Part shown: piece by piece, positions 1 through 9,636 of the stretch
Layout: every line of letters begins with the position of its first letter
Numbering within the stretch: the stretch's first letter is position 1
Source of the DNA: Branchinecta lynchi
Taxonomy: Eukaryota; Arthropoda; Branchiopoda; Anostraca; Branchinectidae
Reading direction: 5' to 3'
Length of the DNA: 64,000 nt
NCBI GenBank assembly: GCA_023053575.1
Contig: JAKZAP010000020.1
Coordinates: 17,355,998-17,419,997 of the forward strand
Notes under the pieces: generated by a model
Seen by the model: the letters and a program-made list of their open reading frames with translations, nothing else
What the model was told of the DNA's origin: nothing
The model's database searches: none
Position numbers and translations under genes: made by a program

Positions 1-566
1 ATGGTGATGATAATCGGAGCACTCCCCGTCCCTGGAGTCTCGCAAGAATACGGGAAGTGAGTCCCCCGGACAAACAAAAGCGCAGGGACTCCTCGAACGG
101 CGAGAATACGCCTTTTAGGTTCCGAGCGTATTTACGCACGTATTTTTGAGCTAGAAAAGATTTCTAGTAACGGACGTATTATATACAAAAAACGGATCGA
201 TTTCTCAAACACGTTCGCATTGCTAGAGATCTTTTCAAGCCCAAATACATGCATAAAATACGCTCGGATTTACGCAGTGTGTAACCGTAGAATTATCCCC
301 AAAAAAGACCCCGACTTGGCACCAATCTCAACACAGCGTGCGGTTGAACACTATCCCTCCTGAAGATCCGAACCTGGACTTCTACTCCTAGATTCTGCTC
401 CATACAAACCCACCCTTTGTTTTGTGCCAACGAGAAAACAAGGGTAATCTCAGAGCTTAAAAACCCTAAAACAAAGAAAAAAAAAGCAGACGGTAGAGTT
501 TTTCTTTCAATATTCGAAATAAAGCTTTTTCTGACGCCAGAAACCTTCTTAGAGTTTTTGAACAGA

Positions 567-1001
567 AAGTTTAACTGAAAAGGGCTGGGATAGGACAATC
601 TAGTTACCCATCACTTTTTCACTAAAATTCGCTTGAAGACCCGCCGGAAATGCGTTACTTCGTTTTTCCGCTATTGACGAATAATCGATCTTCAAATAGT
701 GGAATTTCCGTGTGATTTGTTGTATCTCTGTGCGCTTGTATGCCTTACGAGAAAGATTTATGACTTATCATTTTGGCCAGGCACTAAGCATTCTTCACTA
801 ATCTCACCCCTGCTCACTGAAAAGCCGAGTTTGCGTTGAGATTTAAATTTCGCGCATCATAGTAGAATTTTTCATTGTGCGGGGCCGCAGATATTCTAAA
901 CGTCATAACTAGGGCTATAAAAATCCCTTTGCAGAATCCAAATAACTCAGTGTATTCAGTTAAATGCCACAACAAAATTTAGCTTTTCAGTTAAACTTTA
1001 A
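567..1001. mobile_element. Family D terminal-inverted-repeat element, copy 1
   Basis: The ends are inverted copies of AAAGTTTAACTGAAAAG. The interior matches the copies at 28889, 32937 and 58188, sharing words such as CTAGTTACCCATCACTT and the strings ending in GTGTATTCAGTTAAA. It is non-coding, about 435 bp, and the superfamily is not recognised. The 58188 copy is flanked by TTAA on both sides, which suggests a TTAA target, but that is not evident here. Confidence 0.6.
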
Positions 1002-1246
1002 GATTCGTTCAAGTCGGTGCGAAAACAGAGGAAAATACATTTTCCATACAACGTTCCTCACAGCGCAAAAATATGCGATGAATATCAGCCTAAATATCCA
1101 AAAATTTCCGGACAGATTTCTATTTTTCCCGGAAAATGAACGTTTCTGAGATCACGAGGTTCGACAGCCTTGGATCCCAAATTTGTATTGTCCCAGACCA
1201 AACAATCATTAGGTCAGGGTGGATAGAGCTTATATACGATCCGTAT

Positions 1247-1949
1247 GTAGCGTTCACACGGACAAGAAATCCCGTCGATTAGAAAGGAATTCCAGCCGAC
1301 TCGAAAGGATTCCGTTCGTGAAGACGACTAGAAAAAGTCTAGCGGGACGAGAATCCTTTCATGATGAAAGGAACTCCGGTCGACTCGAAAGGAATCTCGT
1401 CGGCGGCGCTGATAAAAAGACAAAAAAAAAGAAGTCTAGCTAGCTTTTAAGAGCAGCAGTCATCAGCACTGATGTCATAAATACTCTCACAACCTTTTTT
1501 TTATTGGCTATTGAATTTACTTCTGTCAGATTCTCTAGTTTGAAGAATTTATTTTTTCCCTCTGCAGCAGCGTTTACAAGAACAGGAAAACTTGAACAGA
1601 ATCCGATCTTGGTGACATGATTATGTTTACACGCAGACGGAAAAAATAAATTCTTCAAACCAGAAAATCTGACAAAAATAAATTCAATAGCCCATAAAAA
1701 ACGTTTTGAGAACATTTGTTACATCAGTACTGATGACTGCTGCTCTCAAAAGCTAGTTAGACTTTTTTTTGTCTTTTTACCAGCGCCTCCGACGAGATTC
1801 CTTTCAAGTAGACCGGAATTCCTTTCATCATGAAAGGATTCTCGTCCCACTAGACTTTTTTTTCTAGTCGTCTTCACGAACGGGAATCCTTTCGAGTCGA
1901 CCGGAATTCCTTTCCACTCGACGGGATTTCTTGTCCGTGTAAACGCTAC
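1247..1949. mobile_element. 703-bp foldback (long inverted repeat) element
   Basis: Left arm 1247-1566 and right arm 1634-1949 are inverted copies along their whole length, including GTAGCGTT ends, the CTTTCATGATGAAAG word and the CATCAGCACTGATG/CATCAGTACTGATG centre. A 67-bp loop separates them. The flanks share only AT. Open frames over the arms are by-products of the palindrome. The GTAGCGTT cap resembles one end of the 7733-8411 element. Confidence 0.85.
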
Positions 1950-2018
1950 ATGCGTGTAAACATAATCTTGTCACGAAGACCGGATTCTGTTAAAGTTCTC
2001 CTCCTTGTAAACGCTGCA
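1950..2018. repeat. 70-bp module, inverted copy of the foldback loop
   Basis: Bases 1950-2018 (ATGCGTGTAAACATAATC through TTGTAAACGCTGCAT) are the reverse complement, with few mismatches, of the loop and its edges at about 1563-1637 inside the adjacent foldback. The same unit therefore sits once in the loop and once just outside the right arm, in opposite orientations. Confidence 0.75.
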
Positions 2019-2133
2019 TTACCAACATAAAGCTGAATGACGTACACAAACGGCCCATAAACTTACACAGTGGACAGCGTAGCAAAGCTGTACTAGGCAA
2101 TGTCATTCAGGGCAATGAATCTAGCCTGCTTAC

Positions 2134-2259
2134 CTGGGTGCCCCCACTGAACTGACTGGTTAATGAACTTCGGAATATCGAAGATCTGTCGAGCGGCGTA
2201 TCAACATCGTCTGATTCGAAGTCCGATGTCGAAGTGATGCTGTCTGACTGTCCGGTTAC
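2134..2259 (-). CDS. Rasgrf: RasGRF-like Ras exchange factor, linker exon (leftmost in window)
   Basis: A 126-bp, 42-codon phase 0/0 exon. The acceptor is TTTTTTAG just above 2259 and the donor is CAG|GTAAGC at 2133-2132. The peptide runs from VTGQSDSITSTSDFESDDVD to a Ser/Thr/Gln-rich end, SLTSQFSGGTQ. It is acidic and serine-rich with no folded domain, like the poorly conserved segment between REM and CDC25 in RasGRF1/2. Membership of the gene rests on strand, splice sites and phase match to the exon at 5492-5653, not on direct homology. The next exon, towards CDC25, must lie before position 1 because none is visible in 1-2100. Confidence 0.75.
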
Positions 2260-2514
2260 CTAAAAAACAATTAAGAATTAAAAATCCTGCATAAAGTTTC
2301 AGATACACGTTTAAACGAGACAGTAAAGGTCAGAGCATTTTCAGGCTTTTTTAGAGCTTCTTTAAATTTTTTTTTATTCGTCCTTCTCTTGAATACTGCT
2401 GTCAAATGTGGCACTTCAATTTAACAAGTTGTTTTAGTTACTGCATAATTGTAACTTTTTTTAGTCCAAGTAGCTAAGGCACAATTATTAACAAACATTT
2501 CATGTAGAGTGTTT
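2260..2514. other. Intronic sequence, nothing recognised
   Basis: AT-rich intron with no ORF, inverted repeat or match to another part of the window. Confidence 0.5.
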
Positions 2515-2995
2515 ATTATCCACAGTGCTTGTTTAAAAGACACCTCAACAATGAAACCATACTTGAACACACTATCGAGAATGCATTTACAGACATGGCC
2601 ACGGAGAGCATTCTTCTCCTGAGCGAGACGTTTTCAAAATAGGGATGTTCGTTTCTGGAGACTTGCTCATGCAGACTCCAAGACAAAAAGTGCGATTCAT
2701 TCAAATCTTGTACAGCGCTGGCCGGATCGTAGTGGAATTTCTTCTAGATACACGTTTGGGCTTAACTGGTTAAAAAATATTCCAGAAGATGCGTTGATTG
2801 GAGACATTTGTTCATTTCTAAAGTTGTTCGGTACTGAAATAAGGACAGATGCAAAACGGAGCCAAAACCATAGCTTGGAAACACTATTTCGTATTTGGAT
2901 TGGGTTTTCTGCAGGCTATGTTAACGGAAGTCATACAGAAAGGGATGATACTTGGTACTCTGCATTCTGGTCTCCTTTAATGCATTTATAGCTAA
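2515..2995 (+). repeat. Repeat T, copy 1, with an 89-codon-plus open frame
   Basis: About 80% identical at the DNA level to 13905-14395 on the opposite strand. In this copy one frame is open from about 2638 to 2991, reading NRDVRFWRLAHADSKT through GDICSFLKLFGTEIRTD to DDTWYSAFWSPLMHL. In the other copy that frame is broken once and shifted, but the same amino acids continue. I do not recognise the protein. It may be a fragment of a transposon protein or of a captured host gene. Confidence 0.55.
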
Positions 2996-2999
2996 GTAA

Positions 3000-3722
3000 C
3001 ATACTTGAACTTGAACAAGGGGCGATCCAAAACGGAAACACGTAGGCGAGCTTGTAGCACCTAGTTCGCTTAAACTGTGCTTGGGTCCCCGCGATCCTAC
3101 GCAGATTTTTGCATTATATATTTCCGAATCCTGGGTCTCCACGATCCAAACGGAAATAAGTAAGTAAGGAGGAATGTCATGAGCCGAACAGCTGTCAACC
3201 CCTGCGCCCAACTACTCTAGCCCGAAAAACCCCTGGTTTCTCCCGACGAAAGTAAAAGTGCAACTACGTCATAGGAACCGGCCTATCAGCATGTATATGT
3301 TCATTTTGTGGTCAGTCACAGATAAACTGAAGCTTCCATAAAATTTATATTTTTTCCGCTCTTTAAATAATAACTACGTTAACCCCCGAAAACTTTTCAT
3401 GACTGAGCGTGTCGTCACTCCAATAAGCTGAGAGGCAGTCGTATTGTCGCAGTACTTTTCTTTTATTGTAATAATTCTTTTATTTTATTTTACATACTCC
3501 GCTTTTGAAAGGGCTTGTCAGAAATTAATTACTTACTTAGTAGCTCACAGCTTTTGCAATTTTTGCAGCACAGATAAGTGTGTTAAAATGTATCTATCGA
3601 CCAAATCTTACGGTTACCAGGACCGATAAACAAACGATGAGCCACGTTCTCTATAACACGGCTAGACAACATTCCTTGACATCTTGAAGCACAAATCTTG
3701 CTAGAAAGGATCTTACGACCAT
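3000..3722. other. Intronic sequence, nothing recognised
   Basis: No convincing ORF, splice-bounded exon or internal repeat. The short open frame at 3444-3629 is AT-rich and has no recognisable motif. Confidence 0.4.
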
Positions 3723-4140
3723 AGTTGCGTTTTTGCTGATACCATGGTATCTGATACCACGGTCTAAAGTCGTTTTTGCAGTTATCGTGGTATCTAATAC
3801 CACGGTTAAAAGGCGTTTTTGCAGTTATCGTAGTATCTGGCCAGTTATCGTGGTATCAGATTTTCAGATACTACGGTCCGACCGTGGTAACTGGTCGTGG
3901 TATCTGAGAAGTCATCTCACTTTCATCAAATTTTGTCAGATTGGTGAGAAAGAAGTTTAGCATTTAGTGATGTAACTGGATTTCTGTTTTTCTTTTGGGA
4001 TGACTTCGAAAAGTGCAATTTCCGCAATAGTCGTTTTTGCAGAGCACCGTAATCCAGATACCACGATAACTGCAAAAACGACTAATTGCAGATCCAGTTA
4101 CCGTGGTAACAGATACCATGGTATCAGCAAAACCGCAACT
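3723..4140. mobile_element. 3-bp-TSD MITE, GATACCACGGTATC type
   Basis: Inverted ends AGTTGCGKTTTTGCTGATAC are flanked by the direct repeat CAT on both sides. The interior reiterates two terminal words, CGTTTTTGCAGTTATCG and GATACCACGGTATC-like palindromes, more than ten times in both orientations. A related fragment lies at 60212-60335. Non-coding. Confidence 0.85.
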
Positions 4141-4144
4141 CATG

Positions 4145-4480
4145 AAATTGCTCGGAAATATCATTTTTCGAAAATACCATTACTTTCTACGTGAAATTAG
4201 CGACTTGTCATAGTGCGAACACACCATAAGGATTCCTCGGCCGGATTTCCTGCACTTTCATTATCAAGTTGAAAAAATTTCAGCTTTTCCATATGGAAGT
4301 GATGATGGTGCTTAAAATCCGGACAGGAATTCGAGTCCGGGAGCTAGTCGACTTTATCCATTCGTCCTTCTCTCTGACGCGGCGGACGGACGCAAAATAT
4401 TTGAAAACTGACCGCGCCGTGGTTAAAAGGTAGGAAATCTAAGCAAAACAAAAGAAGGCAAAACAGAAGATAGACCTGAT
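4145..4480. repeat. Interspersed repeat R, copy 1 (left part)
   Basis: Shares blocks with 24700-24880 and 63480-63610: a CGAAAATA...CACGTGAAAT segment and a GGACGCAAAATATTTGAAAA...CGTGGTTAAA segment. No coding potential recognised. Confidence 0.5.
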
Positions 4481-4489
4481 GGCCTACCC

Positions 4490-4880
4490 AATATGGGTTA
4501 TTCGAGAGCTCCCACTCAAAGTCGACGAGAGGCCATTCCAAGAAGCTCCAACTGACCAGCTGTAAACGACGCGAGCGGCACAGTTTTTTCTCTGTACGGA
4601 GTGTTCCACTCTGGAATAGCCTTTCCGAAAAAACTATCAACGCTGCTACCCTGGATGGCTTCAAAAAAGGCGTGGACGAGGACTGGCGAAGTGCTGAATG
4701 TCGGCTGCACTGGGATTCCAGTGAGCCGATGTGACAACAACATCTACCAACCAATCAATGCCGGCTACACTGGAGTGCCAGTGAGCCGATGTTACAACAA
4801 CGATCTGAAAATCAAGCCGCCAACCAGCGATAGACTCTACAGGAGGTTAACACCAACTTATCTCGCTGGAAGTGCGATTT
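4490..4880 (+). pseudogene. 5'-truncated LINE reverse-transcriptase C-terminus
   Basis: One frame reads GLFESSHSKSTRGHSKKLQL, then FFSVRSVPLWNSLSEKTINA, then ATLDGFKKGVDEDWR. This is the W-N-x-L-P/S ... FK ... LD/VD ending typical of CR1/L2/Rex-like non-LTR retrotransposon ORF2 proteins. The rest of the RT is missing. Downstream a 70-bp piece holding the palindrome-like ACTGGGATTCCAGT is tandemly duplicated with divergence (about 4695-4738 and 4760-4800). Confidence 0.7.
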
Positions 4881-4899
4881 AAGGTAAATTTAAGGTAAA

Positions 4900-5180
4900 A
4901 TAAGTCTTACAAATGAAAACAAAACAAAACATACACTTTGAAGCTTCTCATGTCCTTATGTGTAAAAGAGTTTTCGGCGGGACTTTCTGCGAAGTTTGTA
5001 TTGCCTGACAGACAAAACCCGGCTAAACCGAAAAAGTGATTCTAAGTCGCAGGCATAAAACGAAACAAAGGCGAAAACGGATTTCAGAAGCTTTTTAGTT
5101 CCATGATAAAGATAATAAAGACAATATAAAAGGCAGAATAAGCAAGGGGTCCTTTAAGATGAAACCAATAACCATGGGAT
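4900..5180. repeat. Interspersed repeat R, copy 1 (right part)
   Basis: Matches 24940-25170 in order: GTCCTTATKTGTRAAAGAGT, AACGAAACAAWGGCGAAA and ATAAAAGGCAGAATAAG. The LINE fragment at 4490-4880 lies between the two blocks here and is absent from the second copy. Confidence 0.5.
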
Positions 5181-5219
5181 GCAAGGTCTGCTTGTTTTAT
5201 AAAAAATATGAAATTGTAT

Positions 5220-5458
5220 AACAGAAGAGTCCCTGAGCTTGCTATTGCTAACCCGATTAAGAAGTACAAATAAAAAACCCAGTCCCACCCCTGGAGCAAA
5301 ATTCTCAGAGTCGAAGTGTGCATGTTTGTAATCGTATTCAGTTGAGTTCTTCCTATGAAAGTGTTATAATTTTCTCTGGCTTTGCTTCTCTTTTCGTTTT
5401 TCTACTCCGTCCTTTTTCTATTTGAAATGACGGGTGATAAATAAAAATAAATAAATAG
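5220..5458 (+). pseudogene. LINE C-terminus and 3' UTR with TACTCC tail
   Basis: The frame reads YNRRVPELAIANPIKKYK then stop, matching YNIRDPELATSNLISKYN then stop of the LINE at 26740-27780. The downstream UTR is also shared: CACCCCTGGAGCAAAATTCT and CCTATGAAAGTGTTAT. The tail is CTACTCCG...GACGGGTGATAAATAAA followed by an AAATA repeat, ending 35 bp from the RasGRF exon donor at 5491. Confidence 0.7.
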
Positions 5459-5491
5459 GTAAGTCCCTACTCACGGAAATCGTATGCTTAC

Positions 5492-5653
5492 CAAAGACTG
5501 CCGTCGTATGGCGTACTGCTGCAGGGGCGGAATGACGTCATCTTCGTTAGTTTCTGAATCGTTTTCTGTCTCCCCTTTTCTGCTTTCGCTATCTGTGGCC
5601 CTTTCTAAACAGTTCTCCGTTCTTTCCGCTTTCCTCTCCTGTTTTGGATGCGT
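5492..5653 (-). CDS. Rasgrf: RasGRF-like Ras exchange factor, acidic linker exon
   Basis: A 162-bp, 54-codon phase 0/0 exon. The acceptor is a strong polypyrimidine tract plus ACAG just above 5653 and the donor is TTG|GTAAGC. The peptide is rich in E, K, R and S (KQERKAERTENCLERATDSE, then NDSETNEDDVIPPLQQYAIR, ending RRQSL). It is probably disordered, and the terminal RRQS is a plausible basophilic-kinase site. A second good donor 19 bp further on (CC|GTGAGTAGG) would add VSIRF and shift the phase, so the upstream donor is preferred. Confidence 0.8.
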
Positions 5654-5914
5654 CTGTAAAAAAAAAAGTATTCGAACAGAAGCTTCCAATCGCACTAAAG
5701 GTGTTTTTCCGGGGCATAATTGTGTGCCACATTTCTGAGTGTTTTTCGCACAAATGAATTGTTTGCTACACACTCGACACCAAGCTGAACCTAGCGGAAT
5801 TTCAAGTATCCAAAAATAAAATCTCTATAAGTAGAACTTCAGGCTTACGGCCTTACCATTCTGTAATACAAGGATCAGCTTCAGTTTTTCAGTTTCATTG
5901 GACTATAGATCGAT

Positions 5915-6350
5915 AGGTAGATAGATACTTTAATTTTAGCCGGTAGGCCATACACAAAATCATACATTTTTAAACACTTCGAGAGAGCGATTATATAAAC
6001 TCACATGTAAAACGATTTAATCTCCCACTACCAATAACTATTTACATCTCTTTAACGCTTCTTTGACAAAACCTGTAACTGCCATTATCGCTGACCGTGA
6101 AGATGACTTTAGGATACTAGGAAAGAGCAACCCATCTTCACCAAAAAATCTTACTCTCAAAGCCGAGAGCCCCTTGCATCTTGACAGGAAGTGAGACAGA
6201 TTTTCCTCTTCCAAACCACATAACGAGCAAGTATAACATGACTTCGCGTTTCGGGAATTACTTTCAAATAATTTAACCCTACTCTTAAGAGGGAGACTGT
6301 TCGTTCGGATCTGGAACCACAAATTTAAAGACAAAAAAAAATACAGAATT
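5915..6350 (-). pseudogene. LINE ORF2 C-terminus with Cys-His knuckle
   Basis: Bases 6334-6038 encode MSLNLWFQIRTNSLPLKSRV, then CYTCSLCGLEEENLSHFLSR-C, a C-x2-C-x8-H-x4-C motif, ending with a stop after KEALKRCK. A Cys-His knuckle followed by a short tail is common at the end of non-LTR retrotransposon polyproteins. The 3' UTR reaches a TAGA tetranucleotide tail at about 5916-5930. The element is 5'-truncated. Related ends occur at 56935-57605 and 60800-61130. Confidence 0.7.
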
Positions 6351-6808
6351 TATAATCCTGCCAGGAAAGCACAAATGTAGTGCTTGGCTACGGCAGGGGA
6401 ATAACCGATTTTAATTTAAACACCTAACAGAATCAACTAACTGAATATTCTATTTAAAATTATTATATTACGATAAGATTACTACGATCCTATTACGATC
6501 CCCAGTCGTATGGGGATGTCTGTCTCGAGAGAGCATAAGTCAGGCTTTTGTCCAGAACCATTGCTGCAGTTTTGCTGAACTTGCTCGAAAAGCTCGGACA
6601 TCCTTGGTTGTAAGGTTATGGCGGTCGGAGAACTGTCTTATTCTCATGGCAGCAAACCCCATTTTCAATAATCTACCAGTTCGGAGCATCTGTTGCAGAC
6701 ACATTGATGTTGGACCATAGTGTTTTTTTTTATTTTTGTATGTTAGTTTATGGCGAAAGTTGAATTAAAAGTTAATAATAATAATAAACTCGTTTTCCGG
6801 AAACCCAC
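6351..6808 (+). other. Intron; possible retroelement remnant ending in an ATA repeat
   Basis: A plus-strand frame (FAELARKARTSLVVRLWRSE ... HIDVGP stop, about 6555-6720) is followed by an AT-rich stretch and AATAATAAT at 6773-6785, as in a LINE 3' end. I cannot place the protein. Confidence 0.3.
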
Positions 6809-7640
6809 TGTGGGCCACACGAACGACTATGGACACCCTTTCCGAGCAGCCACCGAGCCACACAAACTTAGTGGATCGCATAGAATACTAATGCAGATCT
6901 AGTGACAGAATGTTTACGACACAAACCCGTTGCGGAGGCTAAGGGCTTTGCAAACCTTTTCTCGAATGCCTCGAAGCCTGGTATCTTCAGTGCCTCATAC
7001 TGCCTCTACACTCCCTGAGTGAAATGCAAGTCACACAAAAGACTATGGACACCCTTTCCAAGCAGCCACCGAGCCACACAAACTAAGTGGTTCGCATAGA
7101 AGACAATGCAGATTTAGTGGCAGAATTTTTATGACACAAACAGGTTGCGGAGGCTAAGGGCTTTGCAAGAACTTGATTCGGTGCAACAGCGGGCCGTATT
7201 CATTATTACTGGCGATCGACAGCTATCTACGGTGAACTTCTTGTTAAACTCGACCTCCCCACGTTGGCCCAAAGATACGAGCAGATTATCCTGAGGTTTG
7301 GGAAGTTTCTTCTCACTAAACCCCAGCATCGAGACATCTCACCACCCACTGCACCGCTCAACAACCGTACGTGTCACCAAAATAAACTGGTTCCAGTAGC
7401 TTCGCGAACCCCACGCAAATTCGTTTGTACCTTTCTTTTACGGATTTGCCAAACAAAGCCGAGTGATATTTTCCCTTTTTTTGTACCAGTTTGTTATTTA
7501 ACATAGTGAAACAATGCAAATTAGTGAGCTATGATGTTGTCTAAATAAACCTATTTTTTTCTCTCTCTCAAGCCTTTTCTGGAAGCCTGGTATCTTCAGT
7601 GCCTCATACTGCCTCTGCAGTTCCTGAGTAAAATGCAAGT
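6809..7640 (+). repeat. 216-bp tandem duplication, second copy interrupted by a LINE
   Basis: GACTATGGACACCCTTTCC starts at about 6825 and again at 7041. GCCTGGTATCTTCAGTGCC occurs at about 6973 and 7587. The second copy is split after GGGCTTTGCAAG by the LINE fragment 7171-7566 and resumes at CAAGCCTTTTCT. Confidence 0.7.
7171..7566 (+). pseudogene. LINE C-terminal fragment
   Basis: Frames read ELDSVQQRAVFIITGDRQLS, then after one frameshift LDLPTLAQRYEQIILRFGKF and PVASRTPRKF, ending in VCYLT stop. The order 'VQ-RA---I-G ... L-LPTL--R ... PV--RT-R' is typical of the end of CR1/Jockey-like ORF2 proteins. The 3' end is AATAAACCTATTTTTTTC plus a CTCT run. The flanks share CAAG. Confidence 0.7.
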
Positions 7641-7849
7641 ACATATCTGTCTCTCTAAGTTCTGGTAGGGCTTCGGATCAGGTTTGTCCATTTCGCCTCT
7701 TCGCGGCTGGGCAGCGTAGCCTTGGTTACTTAGGTTGCGTTCCAGCGACGTATTATTAGCTACGATCGTTACTGGTTCTTGTTATTATTGCCGTTCCAGA
7801 GCCCGCTGTAATAAGTAAATTGGCTCCTCCACTCCCAACCGAGCCCAAC

Positions 7850-8000
7850 CAGCGCACGACGTTCTCAACCGCTTCCTGTCCGAAGACTGAAAATGAGTGT
7901 CTTTTTCTGTTTATTTCGTGTTCTATTTATTTTCTTATGTTTTACTCCACTTTTTTCGAAATGGCGGGTTACAAATAAATTACTGACTTACTTATTTACT
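7850..8000 (+). mobile_element. LINE 3' tail
   Basis: Contains TTTTACTCCAC...GAAATGGCGGGTTACAAATAA followed by an ACTT repeat. This matches the tail signature seen at 5405, 34455, 45765 and 54240. The coding part is lost. Confidence 0.55.
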
Positions 8001-8067
8001 TATTATGTTCGTTCCACGACTGTTATGATCGTTACTAATTACTTAGGATGGTCGCGAGCATCATAAG

Positions 8068-8251
8068 CAAGGCCGTACCCAGGGGGGGGGGGGGGGGTAG
8101 GGGGTCGAACTCCCCCCCCCCCCCCCCGAAACATACGAACATAAAGATTTTTATAGACTTTTCCCCTCTGATCTATGTGTTTTTTGTACTTTTTTGTCCG
8201 ACCAGCAGGCAACCCCCCCCCCCCCGAAATAAATTCCTGGATACGGGCCTG
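8068..8251. mobile_element. hAT-like G/C-run MITE, copy 1
   Basis: A 184-bp element with ends CAAGGCCGTACCCAGGGG and the inverse of CAGGCCCGTATCCAGG. It is flanked by an 8-bp duplication ATCATAAG (8060-8067 and 8252-8259). Long G and C runs sit inside each end. The copy at 34594-34782 is in the opposite orientation. The 8-bp duplication is the hAT-superfamily signature. Confidence 0.88.
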
Positions 8252-8439
8252 ATCATAAGTGATAATAACTATCGGTTCTGCAGGAAACTCCCGTAAGAGT
8301 GATGACTTATGTTCGCGTAGTTATTATTTTCGTTCCAGAGAGCGTGATAACTACCACAATGTGGCGATCTCTTATCATCATAACTTGTAATAACTTCACT
8401 GGAACGCTACCTTAGATTGACTCAAGCAAGTTAATGATT

Positions 8440-8828
8440 AGTTGCGTTTTTGATCCAAATTCTCCTTGCGATTCTCCTCGCAATTCTCCTATTTCGCGTT
8501 TTTGAACTGTTCAGATAAAGCGAATTCTCCTTTTCTTGCGTTTTTTGTCAGAATCGAGAACGGGGAAAGCCTCGCGATTCTGCAGAATCGAGGACGTTGC
8601 TCCGATGGTGAATTCACGATTCTCCCTCTCTCCGTTCTCCTCCCTGATTGGTCAACAGAGTGCGGGTCTTCAATATGCAGAAACACGTATACCGGTTGCG
8701 GACGAGCTGCCAAATTAGTGTTTTTGTCAAAAGCGAGAATGGAGAAGCCAGAGGAGTAAAAACGGTAATTTGTACGAGAATCGAGAATTCAGAAGCGAGA
8801 ACGGAGAATTCAGATAAAAAACGCAACT
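8440..8828. mobile_element. 3-bp-TSD MITE, GAATTCTC type
   Basis: Inverted ends AGTTGCGTTTTT are flanked by ATT on both sides. The interior is a patchwork of GATTCTCC, GAATCGAGAA and GCGTTTTT words in both orientations. Open frames across it are palindrome artefacts. Confidence 0.85.
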
Positions 8829-9413
8829 ATTGTTTTGATGATGGAGGCTTTAGCAGCAGGGGTGGGGGGGGCGGGGAGAGTAGGCTGAAGGGGGGGGGGG
8901 GGGGATCCAGTCGAGAGGTTGAGATGGTGCTCTCTTGTCCTTGTCTTGCGAGTTATACCGCAGCGGAAAGTCGTCCACCTGTTATAACCCTACTCCGCAG
9001 AATAAGCCTTTCGTATTTATTTATTTTAGTTATTTATTTATTTATTTATGACCCGCTTTTTATTGTATCATGCGGCGCACAGACTAAGGCATGGCGAGTT
9101 CTCGTCCTATATCGATGGATACTCTTGATGACTAACTCTCCTTGCCGATGCAATATCGCCGTTTTTCCCAGCGGAAGAGCCGGAAGAGGCCCAACGATCG
9201 CCATTGGTCGACACAGTATGTGAGTTGTTTGAAATTGAGTCGTTATGGAGACGTTTTCTTCTTCGTCCTTGGGATCACTGGCGGCTTTTGTACTTAGTCA
9301 TATAGAGTATTGACGCTGACAGGAAGCGGGAACGTCCGTGCAACAGACGTACACACCAGACGGGATAGGAAAACGTTGGTATAAAAAAAAAATCGAAGTT
9401 CTCAGCTACTCAC
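8829..9413. other. Intron with G-runs, a minus-strand LINE tail and part of repeat U
   Basis: G-runs lie at 8863-8905. Bases 9010-9085 are the inverse of a GCGGGTCATAAATAAATAAA LINE tail like that at 34455. Bases 9250-9330 match the inverse of about 24130-24195. No gene seen. Confidence 0.5.
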
Positions 9414-9511
9414 CGACTCTTCTGATTCGCAGTTGAACTCTGTATTGGACCCGACAAGCGTGTTTGTACTTGTGTTCAGATTCGTGGGTGAAGATCCACA
9501 TATGGTCTCTT
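9414..9511 (-). CDS. Rasgrf: RasGRF-like Ras exchange factor, Asn/Thr-rich linker exon
   Basis: A 98-bp exon entering in phase 1 (matching the 11991 exon) and leaving in phase 0. The acceptor is TTTTTTAG above 9511 and the donor is TCG|GTGAGT. With the G from the preceding exon the peptide is EETICGSSPTNLNTSTNTLV then GSNTEFNCESEES. Two further AGs (AAG, AGAG) follow the chosen acceptor but would break the frame match. No domain is present; this is part of the disordered linker before CDC25. Confidence 0.78.
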
Positions 9512-9636
9512 CTAAAAAATATAATATGTAAAGTAGCAAAGACGAACAGATCTAAAAATCTAAAAGACGGTATCGATTATAAGTCTTCCAATGAAGTTTG
9601 AGTACTAAATATGTTTTTCAGACGAACTAGAAGGAT

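Larger units (their letters stand above)
7733..8411. mobile_element. 3-bp-TSD MITE with two nested insertions
   Basis: Ends GGTTGCGTTCCAG and CTGGAACGCTACC are inverted repeats flanked by TTA on both sides. Interior words (GTTATTATT, GTTCCAGAG, TCGTTACT) repeat in both orientations. It has been invaded by a LINE tail (about 7850-8000) and by a hAT-like MITE (8068-8251). Confidence 0.85.

Noticed and set aside
1219..1443. Lys/Arg-rich ORF (SRLERNSSRLERIPF...)
   Set aside because: Lies in the arm of the foldback; repeats reflect DNA-level reiteration of GACTCGAAAGGAATTCC.
8489..9223. Overlapping open frames on both strands, including one of 191 codons at 8648-9223
   Set aside because: They lie over a palindromic MITE and G-runs, with repeated GENGEARG-like words from tandem DNA motifs and no splice or homology support.
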